The notes below the pieces were generated by a model, which saw only the letters and a program-made list of their open reading frames with translations, did no database searches and had not been told where the DNA came from. Below are positions 50,790 to 61,710 of a stretch of DNA of 64,000 nucleotides, in pieces. Position numbers and translations under genes: made by a program. Numbering within the stretch: position 1 is the first letter of the stretch; every line of letters begins with the position of its first letter. Origin of the DNA: Isoetes taiwanensis (taxonomy: Eukaryota > Streptophyta > Lycopodiopsida > Isoetales > Isoetaceae); NCBI GenBank assembly GCA_021234155.1, contig JAJEKV010000111.1, forward strand, positions 1,000,968 to 1,064,967. The letters run 5' to 3'.

Positions 50790-52140
50790 GTGCTATCAGG
50801 CTATAGAATACGAGGGTTTCTATGTACCATACCTAGTTCACTAAGAATTCTTCTACTCCATATCAACTCCTTTGCGCTAACGTTGTTGTTGAATACTCTA
50901 CTTCTGCAGACGACATGGCATTTGAACTCTGCTTCTTGCACTTCCAAGAAATAGGTGCACCACCTGATAAAATTATAAATCCTGAGATCAATGTCTTTCA
51001 TCCAGATCTCCACCCCTATCAGCCTCACAAAATGATTCAAGATCTAAGTTATCTAGCATCCAAGTTCCAATGTACCGTTTAGATACCTTAACATCCTCTT
51101 TGTAGTCTGACAATGATTTAACCCTGGATTTGCACAATACCTGCTCAACATGTTCACTGAAAAGGATATATCAGGTCTAGTACAGTTTGCAAGGTGTAAT
51201 AAGCATCCTACTAGCTCTCGATATGGATATTTTTGCATTTCCTCCTTTTCTTCAAGTATTCTGGGATATTGCTTGCTTGACAACCTATAATCAGGCACCA
51301 TTGGAGTTTTTATAGCCTTGCAATCTTCCATCTTGAATCTGTATACTGCTTCTGAAACAAGGCTAATGTTTTATTTTTTCTATCCCTATGAACTTTAGCA
51401 TCTAAAAAATTCTCTAATGGTCCAAGATCAATCATTTTTAGCCTATTCTTTAATCTGGTCTTACAATTCTCCATGATCTCGTATTGCTTGAAACCATTAT
51501 ATTGTCATCTAGATATAAAGCAATATAACAAAATTTGAAACCTTGCTTGAACAAAAACTTCCTTCCTTCCTTCCTTCCTTTGACTTAAATCCTTGTTTCT
51601 TGAAGTAGGCGTCCATATAAAGATATCATTGTGTTGGGGACTGCTTTAGACCATAAACAACCCTTTTTAGCTTCCCAAACCTTTCCATTTCCTTGTTCAA
51701 ATCGAGATGCTTGCCTCATATAAATTTCTTCTTCAAGTTAACATTTAGGAAAGCTGTATTTACGTCCATGTGATGTGTTTCTAAATTCTTTGCATTTGCT
51801 AAGGCTAGCAACATTCTTATGTTGGTTATTTTGACAATAAGAGGATAGGCGCCCTCATAATCAATCCCTTTCCTTTGTGTAAATCCCTGTCCAAGCTTTG
51901 TACTTGATCGAATTCTCATCTGCTTCTTGTTTCACCCTATACACTCATTTGCAACCAACTATATTTTTGCCTTCAAGCATGTCAGCTAACTCATAAGTAT
52001 TAGTCCTTTTGAATGCGTCACCTTCTTCTTCCATTGCCTTTTGCTACTGACTTGCATCAGCCATACTCATTGCTTCATAAAAACGTTTTAGGGGTTTCAT
52101 GATCAAATAAGGCTAGGATTTCTACCAAATTTGCTTCTGT
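50790..52140 (-). pseudogene. Ty1/copia RT-RNase H remnant
   Basis: On the minus strand, RT begins near 52100 (KAMEEEGDAFKRTNTYELAD) and includes GIDYEGAYPLIVKITNIRML and THHMDVNTAFLNVNL (51919-51716). A degenerate YLDD-like stretch lies near 51510. The RNase H side is clear: MEDCKAIKTPMVPDYRLSSK, YRELVGCLLHLANCTRPDIS, MLRYLNGTLELG (51331-51053), then RGGDLDERH and ELIWSRRILSELG. A (TTCC)n run (51559-51580) interrupts RT. Many stops. No gag or integrase is present. Confidence 0.8.
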
Positions 52141-52471
52141 TAGAGATAAAATGCTTCTTGGGCTTGAACACGAATGCTTAGAAGTCATACCGTCCATAGG
52201 TAGACAGTGCTGGTCATGCCAGAGCTCACCTTCATCAAGCTCTTGTGATCAAGAGTATCCTCACATGCAGGTATGACCTTCCTTATATTTCCATTTGCAA
52301 GAAAATAGGCATATTTAAGAAAAAAACAATCCTTGAAGCAGAATCTAGAAAAAATAGCAGAAGGCTTTTTTTGTTTATGCCAGCAATGGGTTTTGAACAA
52401 ATTAGGTCATTAAAAGTAGCTGAGAAGAAAAGACAAAAGCTTATATGATAGAGCAAGTGCTTCTTGAGCAG

Positions 52472-52677
52472 AACTGGAGGATGCAAAGAAAGCACCTCCT
52501 GACTTTCCTGGATTTGTAAGAGAGGGTTTTGAGATTAGGGTTCTAATAGGTCAAACTTATGTGACAGAGGACTCAGGTCTTATGTATTTGGACATTAAAG
52601 AGGATAATGGTGATCCTCCTAAGCCTGGACAATAGGTAATTTTCCATTATTCTGGCTACAATGAATCTGGCAGAAGG
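52472..52677 (+). pseudogene. FKBP20-2-type prolyl isomerase exon with nonsense codon
   Basis: The frame ELEDAKKAPPDFPGFVREGF, EIRVLIGQTYVTEDSGLMYL, DIKEDNGDPPKPGQ, stop, VIFHYSGYNESGRR matches the chloroplast-lumen FKBP20-2 family, where the motif is normally GQQVTFHYIGYNESGRRI. The stop TAG (52633-52635) replaces the second Gln codon, a single C-to-T change. The block starts after an AG and ends at GTGAGG, so it has exon borders rather than being a retrocopy. Neighbouring exons (the rest of the FKBP fold) are not found, so this is an isolated gene fragment. Confidence 0.7.
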
Positions 52678-53635
52678 GTGAGGTGGATTATTATCACAAA
52701 GCACAGGGCCTCACTAGAAGAAGAACAAATTAGAATGTTTATTTTAAAGCTTATAACAGTGACAATAACGTGTCAAATGATGCAGTGCAACAATTGTTTG
52801 CAAGAGGTAAAGCAAGTATTGATTTTGATTTCCAGATCAAAGATACGAGTGTTTAGCGTGGCATTACAGAAGTACAGAAGTCTGTTCATTTGAAATAGTA
52901 TTAGCCATAAGTACAGAAGCAAATTGCGGGGGAGATTCCACATGACAGATTGCAATGTTAAAATGGCTTTATTTGACACTTGAGGTAGCACGAGAGTTAT
53001 GCTATAATATAAACAGTTAAGACAGGGTCTCTAGGTCTCCATTTGTGGCCAGATACAGTCATGCAAACTTGAAAATTCATATAGTGTTAGAACTTTTTGC
53101 ATGACATGAAGTATAACATGAAGCGTGATGTATTACCCCAAGAGGTCATTTAGCAAGACATCGATTATCAGATGTCGAAAGGAGCTTCTTGTCTGACATG
53201 AAGTAGAACATAAAGTGTGATGTATTTCCCCAAGAGATCATTTAGCAAGACATCCATTATCAGATTTTTCAATGACTTCTCATTAGATGGATTTACAGTT
53301 AATTTAATACTTGAATTGACACATGAATTGACAACGATAGCTATCCCACTATCTGCAACAAACCCATTTGCTGTTCACTCCAGTTTGCATGCATGTGTTT
53401 TATACTATCTATCTATCTAATAATAGCTCTCTCAGAAAAAAGAAAGGAACGTAGAATATCTGAAGTTATGCATAATATAAGTACTGCAAATCGAAGTGAA
53501 GATTACAAGGATATGAATGTACAATATTTTATGGTGAATGGTGTATTTAATTCAACATCTATGTATGGGCAGAACAAGAAGGCTTTGCACGATCATATTT
53601 CTTTGCACTCGTGAGTCATTATTTATCATAGATTG
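52678..53635. repeat. Intergenic with 92-bp tandem duplication
   Basis: A unit starting TGACATGAAGTA occurs at 53102 and 53194 (period 92), sharing GTGATGTATT(A/T)CCCCAAGAG and TCATTTAGCAAGACATC. Nothing else is recognised. Confidence 0.75.
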
Positions 53636-53830
53636 TCAAGTCATTTTTGGGTTGCCCCTAGAGGGGTAAACCCTCGGTTATGTGGGTTTTTGGCATATTT
53701 TGGGTATATCCTGGTACATACCTAGAATATGCCGAAAACTGCTCCAAACTTGCTATATGCAGTAAACTGTTGGTTATCCCTATTGTTGGCTAGCTGCTAT
53801 TCGAATCGTCTAACCAGCGACGAGGAAGGG
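53636..53830. repeat. Hairpin-bearing dispersed repeat, copy 1
   Basis: TTTTTGGGTTGCCCCTAGAG then GGGTAAACCCT, ATGTGGGTTT(T/C)TGGCATAT and GGTATAT(C/A)CTGG recur at 59043-59225. The stem CCCCTAGAGGGG here is GCCCCTATGGGGGC in the other copy. Confidence 0.7.
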
Positions 53831-55412
53831 AAGAGTGTGAAAGCTGCATGTGTTATTGTTTCATTTTTCAGATACCTCTAAAACTATCCATCAATCGGCT
53901 GGAGCACTTGAGTTATCCATCAATTGGCTGAAGCACTTGAAGCTTCTAGAAAAGAGCTTAGGATGTAGCATAGCAGTTCAAGGGGTTCGATTTTTGCTTT
54001 TCCTTGCTTGATAGTAGCAAATAGAACTCTGTTTACCCAACGCTGCCCCGCCATAGCCATGAACCTAGCTCGATTTTTCTATGTAGCCCCTGTTTTTGGA
54101 TGAAGGCTTACTTAAATCGTGTTTTCTCTTTCAGGTTTCGGTGAAGCAGAGGAGTCACTGAAATCATTTACTGAAGCGGAGTAGTCACTGAAATAGTAGT
54201 AGGTACACTATTTTCCTTTTGCGGATTTTCCTTTTAGAATTGAAGCTACATGCATCCATGTTTTATTTTGTATCTAGATTCTGCATTATTTTTAGAAAGG
54301 CCATGGCTTTCCCCTTTCTTAGTGCTGCTAGCGGCCCTAGTTATCCAGTATTTATCTGTTTAAAATATAAAACTCTTCCTATTCTACATGCAGCTTGCCT
54401 TTTTTCAGATAAGGGAACATATGCTAATGGCTCCCTTGTGGATCGCGTTACTCAGATAAACTAGAGTTGAAAGCTATTGTTTTATCTTTGATTGCTGTTG
54501 GATAGGCATATTCACCCCTTATTCCTTAATCTACACTGTACACAAAGTTCCTCGTTTATGGGGTATGGATGTACAGAATTTGTTATACTATTTAACAAAA
54601 TTTGCAAAATACTATAAGATTTCAAGCAATATACTATATGGTGTTGATTTTGTACATGCAAAACATAATTATAAGGGCTCTCGCTACCTGGAGTCACCCC
54701 CCGCGTGAATATGCACCCAAACAAAAGGGGGTTTAAGGGGAAATTTAATTTTAATGCGTGTAATGTAATGGTTTGTGTTATAGATTAAAAAAATGTTTTG
54801 CCCCTTCGGGGCCAAAAACAAACAATGTTACATGACACTTGGATGAGTTGATGTTGCGAATATAAGCAATACAACAAGATGTGCCTTCCCTATAACTACA
54901 AATAAAATAGAGCTTTTTCAGCCCAATTGCTAAAAAGCTTTACAAAATTCCAAAATATCCTTTCTCTTGTTTGAAAATCTTAAAAAACCATGCTGCTCTG
55001 TCTGTGTTTTTGTTACTGCTGTAGCTGTAGCCATCAAAGATCATGTCTCACTCGCTTCAACAGCACATGGTGTTATGTTTGTGCTTCATTTGATAGTAAG
55101 AACAAATGTTTTCCTTCAGCCACACAACTGAGATGCAGTATTTGCGAAGGATCGAGATTCCTCTTCCAACAAAATCTTCCAACCAAAGTGGGCATCAGGA
55201 ATCAGATAACAATCCAATAACAATCTGATGTGTGGCATCTACGAAGATGTTGGCAACTCAACACATTACTGAAATCTCAGTGACAAAGTGAGCTTGGGAC
55301 AATATTTTCGTCATCCTAAATCATGCATGTGTCAGTGGCATTAAGCCATTGATCTGCAATTCATTAAAGACCTTTGTGCCATGGCCTTGTAGGACGTAAT
55401 TAGCTGTGTTCA
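53831..55412. other. Intergenic
   Basis: Unrecognised. It holds a GCCCCTTCGGGGC hairpin near 54801 and duplicated short phrases near 53884-53940 (CCATCAAT(C/T)GGCTG(G/A)AGCACTTGA) and 54155-54195 (GAGTCACTGAAAT, GTAGTCACTGAAAT). No coding frame with family features. Confidence 0.4.
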
Positions 55413-56352
55413 TCATTGTAGGTAATAGATGTACGCTGAATAAAATACGTGCTTCAAACCTGGTAAAAAAAGAACAAATATGGCTTAGGACATTTGCAAG
55501 CCTTCCATCTGTTGTGCTGAAGCGGGTGCACATAACCAAAAGTGTTCAATAGTTGCCTCTCTTTATGACTTCCTTTAAAATGTCTGAAAGGCTCTAAAGC
55601 ACTCTTTATTCTTCATATTATCTCTTACCTGCATTGTTATTTCTATTCTCACAGTATTGCACCAGGCTGACATTGCACTAAGATTGGGTTCTGTATAAAT
55701 CCCCCAACACATTTAACACAACCAAGTCCAAATGAAGTAAAATTATGCATGCTGCTATGAGCAGAAAAACTCCAGCAGCAACTATTCCAATAGTTTTGAG
55801 GCTGTGGCAAGGGACGAACAAAATGATCATTTTATGTCAGATTATGTCAATAAATAAAATAAAATAAAAGAAAAGAAAGAAATAGTATCTTACCTGCTTT
55901 TGGAACTCGAGATTCCAGAGGAAGAAGCAGAAAGGGGGGGAGGGGCTGAGGAAGGGAAAAATCGAAGTAGATTGTGCCATAGTTGTCTAATTTGAAAGCA
56001 AGGTACTGGTAGTTTGCATGTTGGTAATCTGTGAGGGAACTAACTAGAGCCTTATCCTGGTTCGACAACAGCATTACGCAACCGTCCAGCACAACCAAAC
56101 AGCCATATCCTTCTGCCATATCGCAGGTATAAGACTTCTCTGTGCTTTCAGAAATTATGTTTTCCACAACCAGCTTGCACTCCCAGCTTCCACTTTTGTT
56201 TGCCTGATACCCGTTGAATGCAAGGCTCAAGAATGTCTGCCAAATAATTCCTTGCATAGTTGAGAGGTTGCTCCAAGTCTTCACGAACCGAGGAAGAAAT
56301 TCCTTGCTGCATACTCGAATTTTGACAGCATCGCTGCTGCTTTTCCTTATGC
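55413..56352 (-). CDS. Unrecognised gene, two 3' exons
   Basis: Exon 56352-55894 is open for 459 bases: [98 protein letters not shown]. It is bordered by CTGCAG and GTAAGA. Its phase fits a final exon 55459-55413 (after TTTTTTACCAG) reading [14 protein letters not shown] and a TGA. The peptide looks like ordinary protein, not repeat, but I cannot assign a family. Upstream exons were not identified and would lie above 56352. It could be a pseudogene fragment. Confidence 0.45.
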
Positions 56353-57644
56353 CTGCAGAACCAGGAAATACCTAAATGGCTTCAGCTAACACTAAAGTAG
56401 CAGCGCTCGAGCCCTGCATGCACACCACTTTTAAATAAATCATAGAAATACAAAACAATGGGGATAAATTTTAAATAAATCATGGAAATAAAAATAAAAA
56501 GGGGGTAAACCATTGAAGATATGAATTTCAAGAAAAAAAATACGGGGTGCACTCTAGAAGTACTGATTAGTATGCCTCACAGAATATGCCCATCAAATCA
56601 TATAAAAACCATAGCAAAACCCGTACAAAAATACAAAAAAAACCCCTGTTATTTTGCTACATATTTTAGCTTTGTCAGCCATAATGAGTTGGCCCTAGAA
56701 CATTGCAGGAAAGTGCAGCTGGAAAACCAAGATCAGAGTCTTTCCTGACGTGTAAACATGCAGGCCGACTGTTTATAGTCATTGACGTAAATCCAGATCA
56801 TTTTAACCTGCGAAAAGTTTTATATTCACGAGGTCCATTTTGCAGTATTTTGTGTTCAAATTAAATTGTTGAAGCTTTAAAAAAGGGACTTTATTCAGGA
56901 TAGGACTTGCTTCTATCTTACAGAAATATCCCTGTTAAAAATTTGGTTATTCTATAGTAATTGGCATTCCCTATATCAAAAATTTAATTCTTCTTGGGTT
57001 TTTAAAGTATAGGTAAGAATATTACGAATCCAACAATGCATAAAGAGGGTTAAGCCATGACAATTGATAAAGAACTGGAGAACGAAATGCGTGAGTTCCC
57101 ATCATCGACTCCTTTTTTCTACCTGTTTTTCCTTATACAGAAACTGTCCAAATTGTGGTCGGTATGCTATTTTAGACAAAAACAATTATTCCTTTAAACA
57201 AGTCTTTGAATGATGCATTATTATATGTGAGTATTAAGGGGTATTTTACCATTGAGCTCAGTGGAGCCATCCTTTTGTTTTATGATGTTGAACTTTAAGC
57301 AAATAAGCTAATAACTCAATTTGAAGGTATTCCCAGCTTGCCATTAATATCACCAATCTTGCTTTCTCATGCATGGTAGTTGGCTTTCCCACCTCCTGTT
57401 GTGTATGGTTGCTATCCATTTTCCTAGTTTCATGCATGTATACACAGAACTGCACTGATGCTAGACTTGCTGAAATTGCCCTCTCTTTTGTTCACTATAT
57501 GGTCTTGTGTTGTTTGCAGGATATTTGTCTTCTACATGTTGTTCTACTGCAGGAATATTAGTGGTAATAGAAGCACGATAGAGCAATCTGTTTGTTCAAG
57601 TTTTGAAAGAAGCCACAACACGAAGATGCTCTAGTTCTTGCCAG
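56353..57644. other. Intergenic
   Basis: Nothing recognised. An AAATAAATCAT(A/G)GAAATA phrase is duplicated near 56434 and 56472. Upstream exons of the minus-strand gene may lie here. Confidence 0.35.
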
Positions 57645-58091
57645 AGGAGAATTGGCTTTTGTTAATTGAAATGTACGAATTTGTTCGTAATGGAGCAAGA
57701 ACATACTATAGGAATTGCAGGTAATGATCTGTTAAATGTTTCATATTCTGTGTTTGTGTCCTATATGTGCAGTTTTCTATATTTGACATAAGAGCATATG
57801 GTATGATCTGTGGTATTACAACTTCCATGTCATTGTATGTTGATCTTTTTGTAAGTTTTTCTTTTAATTATGTTTGTGTAGCCAACCTGCTCCACTCAGC
57901 CAAATGATTCGAGCCTTATATGAAGCCTTTGGTGATCAGAAATTTGTGATCGGTTTATTTTCCAAAACGACCAGCTTGAATCTAAGCCATGTAAAATTAT
58001 GCTAATGTTAGATTTGCTTTTACAATATTTTCTTGACTTTGTGGCCTAACCTTCTAAATGTTTTTACCAGGTATTCAAGTTGGATTGCATG
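57645..58091 (+). CDS. Unrecognised gene fragment, three exons
   Basis: Exons 57645-57720, 57882-57990 and 58071-58091 have AG/GT borders (GTAATG, GTAAAA, GTAAAT) and join in phase. They read ENWLLLIEMYEFVRNGARTY, RNCS, QPAPLSQMIRALYEAFGDQK, FVIGLFSKTTSLNLSH and VFKLDCM. The last is a 21-base microexon. The preceding sequence has a stop close upstream (57630), and no start or further downstream exon was fixed. The peptide looks like genuine conserved protein but I do not recognise it. Confidence 0.4.
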
Positions 58092-59439
58092 GTAAATAAC
58101 TTCAACATGTAGACAAAATTATGTCCATATGTACATCAGTTCTTGCTGGAGGCTAGTAAGCTGTTCCAGATGTATTTGCGTGCTATGGGAGAGCGTATAT
58201 ATGCATTAGCCATAACAAAATCTGCTTGATATAAAAATGGAGTTCTTTTTAAGGTCGTGTAATCCCCAATCTCCAATTAAAATAAGTATTAACAGATACA
58301 ATCAAGCAATAAGAGATTTTCTTGGGAGCAGAATCTGTTCTTGTGATTTTGGATGCCACAGAATGTTCAACCTTATTTATCTTCCCTATGGATCAGCTTG
58401 GAATTTTGCAAGTTTATATGCAAGCTTCATACTAAGCATTTTGCTGTGTCATAGTGCCTTTATAGCCACTGGTACATTGTGCAGCTCTTATTTATTACTT
58501 TTCCAAATTGAATAGGCAAAAAACTGTTTGTATTTATGAAGTGGGTTATTATTTATGATGTTCTAAACTACTCTGTTCTAAGCGTATATTCATTGAATTC
58601 TAAAGAACCTTTAGAGAATCTCTATGAATCTTGGATAAAAGCTCTTGAATAATTTAAGGGAATCTTAAGGGAAATAACAAGACTCTTGAACAATCTAAGA
58701 TGGTGCACCCAAGGTTGTTGGCAATGCAGAACCGAAAGTTGAAGGTTCTAGCCTTTTTAACAGTCAAGACTCTTGTTCTGCACGCTGTACACTTAATGGG
58801 AATATAACAGTCCTTAAACGAGTTTAACATTCACAATTTGAGTAGATTGCAAGTGCGCATGGATGCATTTCCTATAGGCTGTTCACTAACTACACTTATG
58901 CTACTCGTTAGAGGGGACATTGAATTCGACTTATCTGAGCCAATGACAACCCACACGCTAGGGGACATCCAGGAATGGATCGTTGATTAAAAGCAATAAA
59001 GATAATTTGACGCCAAGAATAACTGCATTTTTAGATATTGATGTGCTTTTTGGGTTGCCCCTATGGGGGCAAACCCTTGCTTATGTGGGTTTCTGGCATA
59101 TCTTAGGTATATACTGGAATATACCTAGGATATGCTAGTGATTGCTCCAAACCTACCCTTACCTGTAAATTGGCGGTCACCATTGTTGCTAGGTAGTTGG
59201 TGTGGAACCTGGCTAACCGACACAATTTATTTGTCTGAGATGGTCAATCCAGTTGTTGATCAAGAACGGGGATGCAATGCCACGAAGACATAAATTCAAG
59301 ATTCTATCCATGAGGGTACTTGTGGATAGGCTTGTACATGAATGTAGCGGAACTACAAACTGATTGCAAGAATTTGATAGGGGTCTATTTTAATTTAAAT
59401 ATAGATTGTAAAAACATGACCACGATTATATTTAGGCCA
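58092..59439. repeat. Intergenic; hairpin repeat copy 2 at 59043-59225
   Basis: No gene recognised. The 59043-59225 block is the diverged copy of 53636-53830. Confidence 0.5.
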
Positions 59440-60090
59440 CTTCACCAAAATGGCCCATTACAAGGAGCACATCAACCCCAGAAAGCATCCCGGGCCCACT
59501 CTCTACTGCGTTCCCGGCCGCCCCGAAAAGCCAGCGACTCATTGCCTCCATTCGCATACGGTGCCCACCATCTTCGCGATCGAGGCGGGCAGTGGATTGG
59601 GGAGCCCGCCCGGGGCGATCTCGGCGGTCTTTGTCAAACGGGTGCCATTGAGGATGAGTCTCACACTTTCCGAAGTTGCCCGGTGTTCAGGTCGGTCCGG
59701 GCGATCGGCTCCCTTAGTACGGCGGACGGACGTGCCCTTTGCATTTGCCGATGAACACACCGGCCAAGATGCGTGCCCCGGGGTCATACATCCGTGAGGT
59801 AATGGACCTGCGAGGTCACATTTGCCCCCTTTGTTTGTCCGTGACTAGGCACTACGGGGTGGTGCATGATTGTATATATTGGGATGTTTACGCATTTTAT
59901 ATGATTAGCACGGTTTGTCGTGCCAGGCTGATTGTTTTGCCCACGGTTTTCCCTCGAAAACCCTTCCGGTGAGGGGTTTTTAATCCGGGCGAAATCCGCT
60001 TCTTTGCGTTTTGTATTGGGTCCCATAGACCGATTGGTCTCCGTGGACGATAAAAGTACCTTCCTTCCTTCCTTCCTTCCTTCCTCAAGA
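59440..60090 (+). mobile_element. LINE 3' end: RT C-terminus, hairpin tail, (TTCC)n
   Basis: The frame ending in QWIGEPARGDLGG, CQTGAIEDESHTFRSCPVF is the LINE ORF2 terminus also seen at 0.2 and 37.1 kb, with better GC content and fewer breaks. The tail has AAAACCCTTCCGGTGAGGGGTTTT-type and AGACC GATT GGTCT (60027-60040) hairpins, CCGTGGACGATAAAAG and (TTCC)n to about 60085. It abuts the copia remnant, probably having inserted into it. Confidence 0.75.
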
Positions 60091-61485
60091 AACTGGAGGG
60101 CAACCCTCTCTGCGCAGCACCTTGTTCTCCTTGCTGGATCAAATAGCCATATGCCTTTAAATATTCATCATAACCTCTAAATATGATATTCAAGACCTGT
60201 TATCTAGTTTTGACCTTTGCTCCTTTGGAATATAAGCAAAAGCAAGACATACTTTGTTCTTAAGCTGTCATATTCAAATTTTGTTCCTGACCATAACATC
60301 TCAGGTATTGAACCCTTAATACTTGATGATGGTAACACGTTTTATACATGTACGACAGTTTTAATTGCCTCCTCCCATAAAAAAAATGGAAGACCAGTAT
60401 GTTTCGACTTGACCATATAACTGCATTTAGAATGGTTTGGTTCATTCCATCTGCAACTCCATTTTCTTGTGGAGAGTATCTCCTTGTAGTATTTTGTAAA
60501 TTCTCCTAATAGATACTCTCCACCTCTTTTTGAACATACACATTTTATTTTTTTGCAATTTCAAGCTCAACTTCAGCTCCAAATTGTGTAAATGCCCCAA
60601 AAGCTTCATCTTCAATTTTAAAGCAAAAGTATTTAGTCTTTCTACTAAAATCGTCGATAAGAGCGATGAAGAATCTTTGAGCTATGATGAATCTTTGACC
60701 TATGATGGTTCTTACATTTAAGGGTCCACATAAGTCAGTATCCATATGCACCAAATCCAAAATTCCCTTTGCTATTTTCTTGGACCTTTTAAATGATAAT
60801 CTTGTATGCTTGACAAGCATGCATCCAATGCACATGTTATCACCTGCATTCTGCTCACAAGTGTCTGTTAGTCCTTGTTTAATCATAATATCAATGTTTT
60901 TTGTACTAGTAGGACATAACCTTTGATGTCATGTGCTCATTGTTGGAACCATAATGGCATTTATGGATGGCAGACTACTACACTCAAGACCAAATAAATT
61001 GCCCACTCGTTTTCCCAAAAAAATTATTTCATTATTTACGAAAACAGTACATTGCAACTTGTCAAACACAACTCTGTAGCCAAGATCAACTAGTTGGCTT
61101 ACAGATATCAAGTTTCTAACCAGTGTAGGCATGCACAGTACGTCCTTTAAAACAATAGGCTTTCCACTTAAATCAAAGATTTCCAGCATACTAACTCCTT
61201 ATACTTTCTACAACTCTCCATTTTTTAGTTTTACATTCATATCCTTGCTTTAGAAGCTAAGCAGAGCCAGTCACTGTCTTCTTTGCTCCACTGTCTAGTA
61301 TCAACATGTCATCATTATTAGTTCCTCAAAAATAGAACAAATATGATTTTGACATACCTCAATATCTTCATCTTCCTCAGTGTCTACTTCTTTAATCTCC
61401 TCTGTAAGGTTATGGTCGAACCCTGTCTTCCAGCACCTCAACCTCTGCCTAAACTTCCCCTTTCTTTAACACTATCTTTTGCTCT
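60091..61485 (-). pseudogene. Ty1/copia protease-integrase remnant
   Basis: Minus-strand order: a protease-like LDSGAKKTVTGSA near 61300; pre-integrase VLKDVLCMPTLVRNLISVSQ (61189-60929); integrase CIGCMLVKHTRLSF, DLVHMDTDLCGPLN, ALIDDFSRKT (60886-60545), then KRGGEYL, LPFFLWEEAIKTVVHVQN and IFRGYDEYLKAYGYL down to ~60095. Stops and frame changes are frequent, and RT is missing where the LINE begins. It differs from the 39-42-kb copia in sequence, so it is a separate family member. Confidence 0.8.
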
Positions 61486-61710
61486 TCCTCTTGGATGTAA
61501 ATTTGATAGTGGTACCCGAAAATGCGCGAAAGCACCAAGCACCTAAAGCACCTAAATTCGAGCAGTGACAGTTTTTTTTCAGAGGACATCATTTGCCTCG
61601 TTTCCCGCGCGCCCTTTCTTTATTCAGCCCCAATTTCGAATCCCCTGTTTCCGAATCCTCTTCCTAGATCACCAATTCGTCACACAATCCTTTGATCCGT
61701 TCAATTTACA

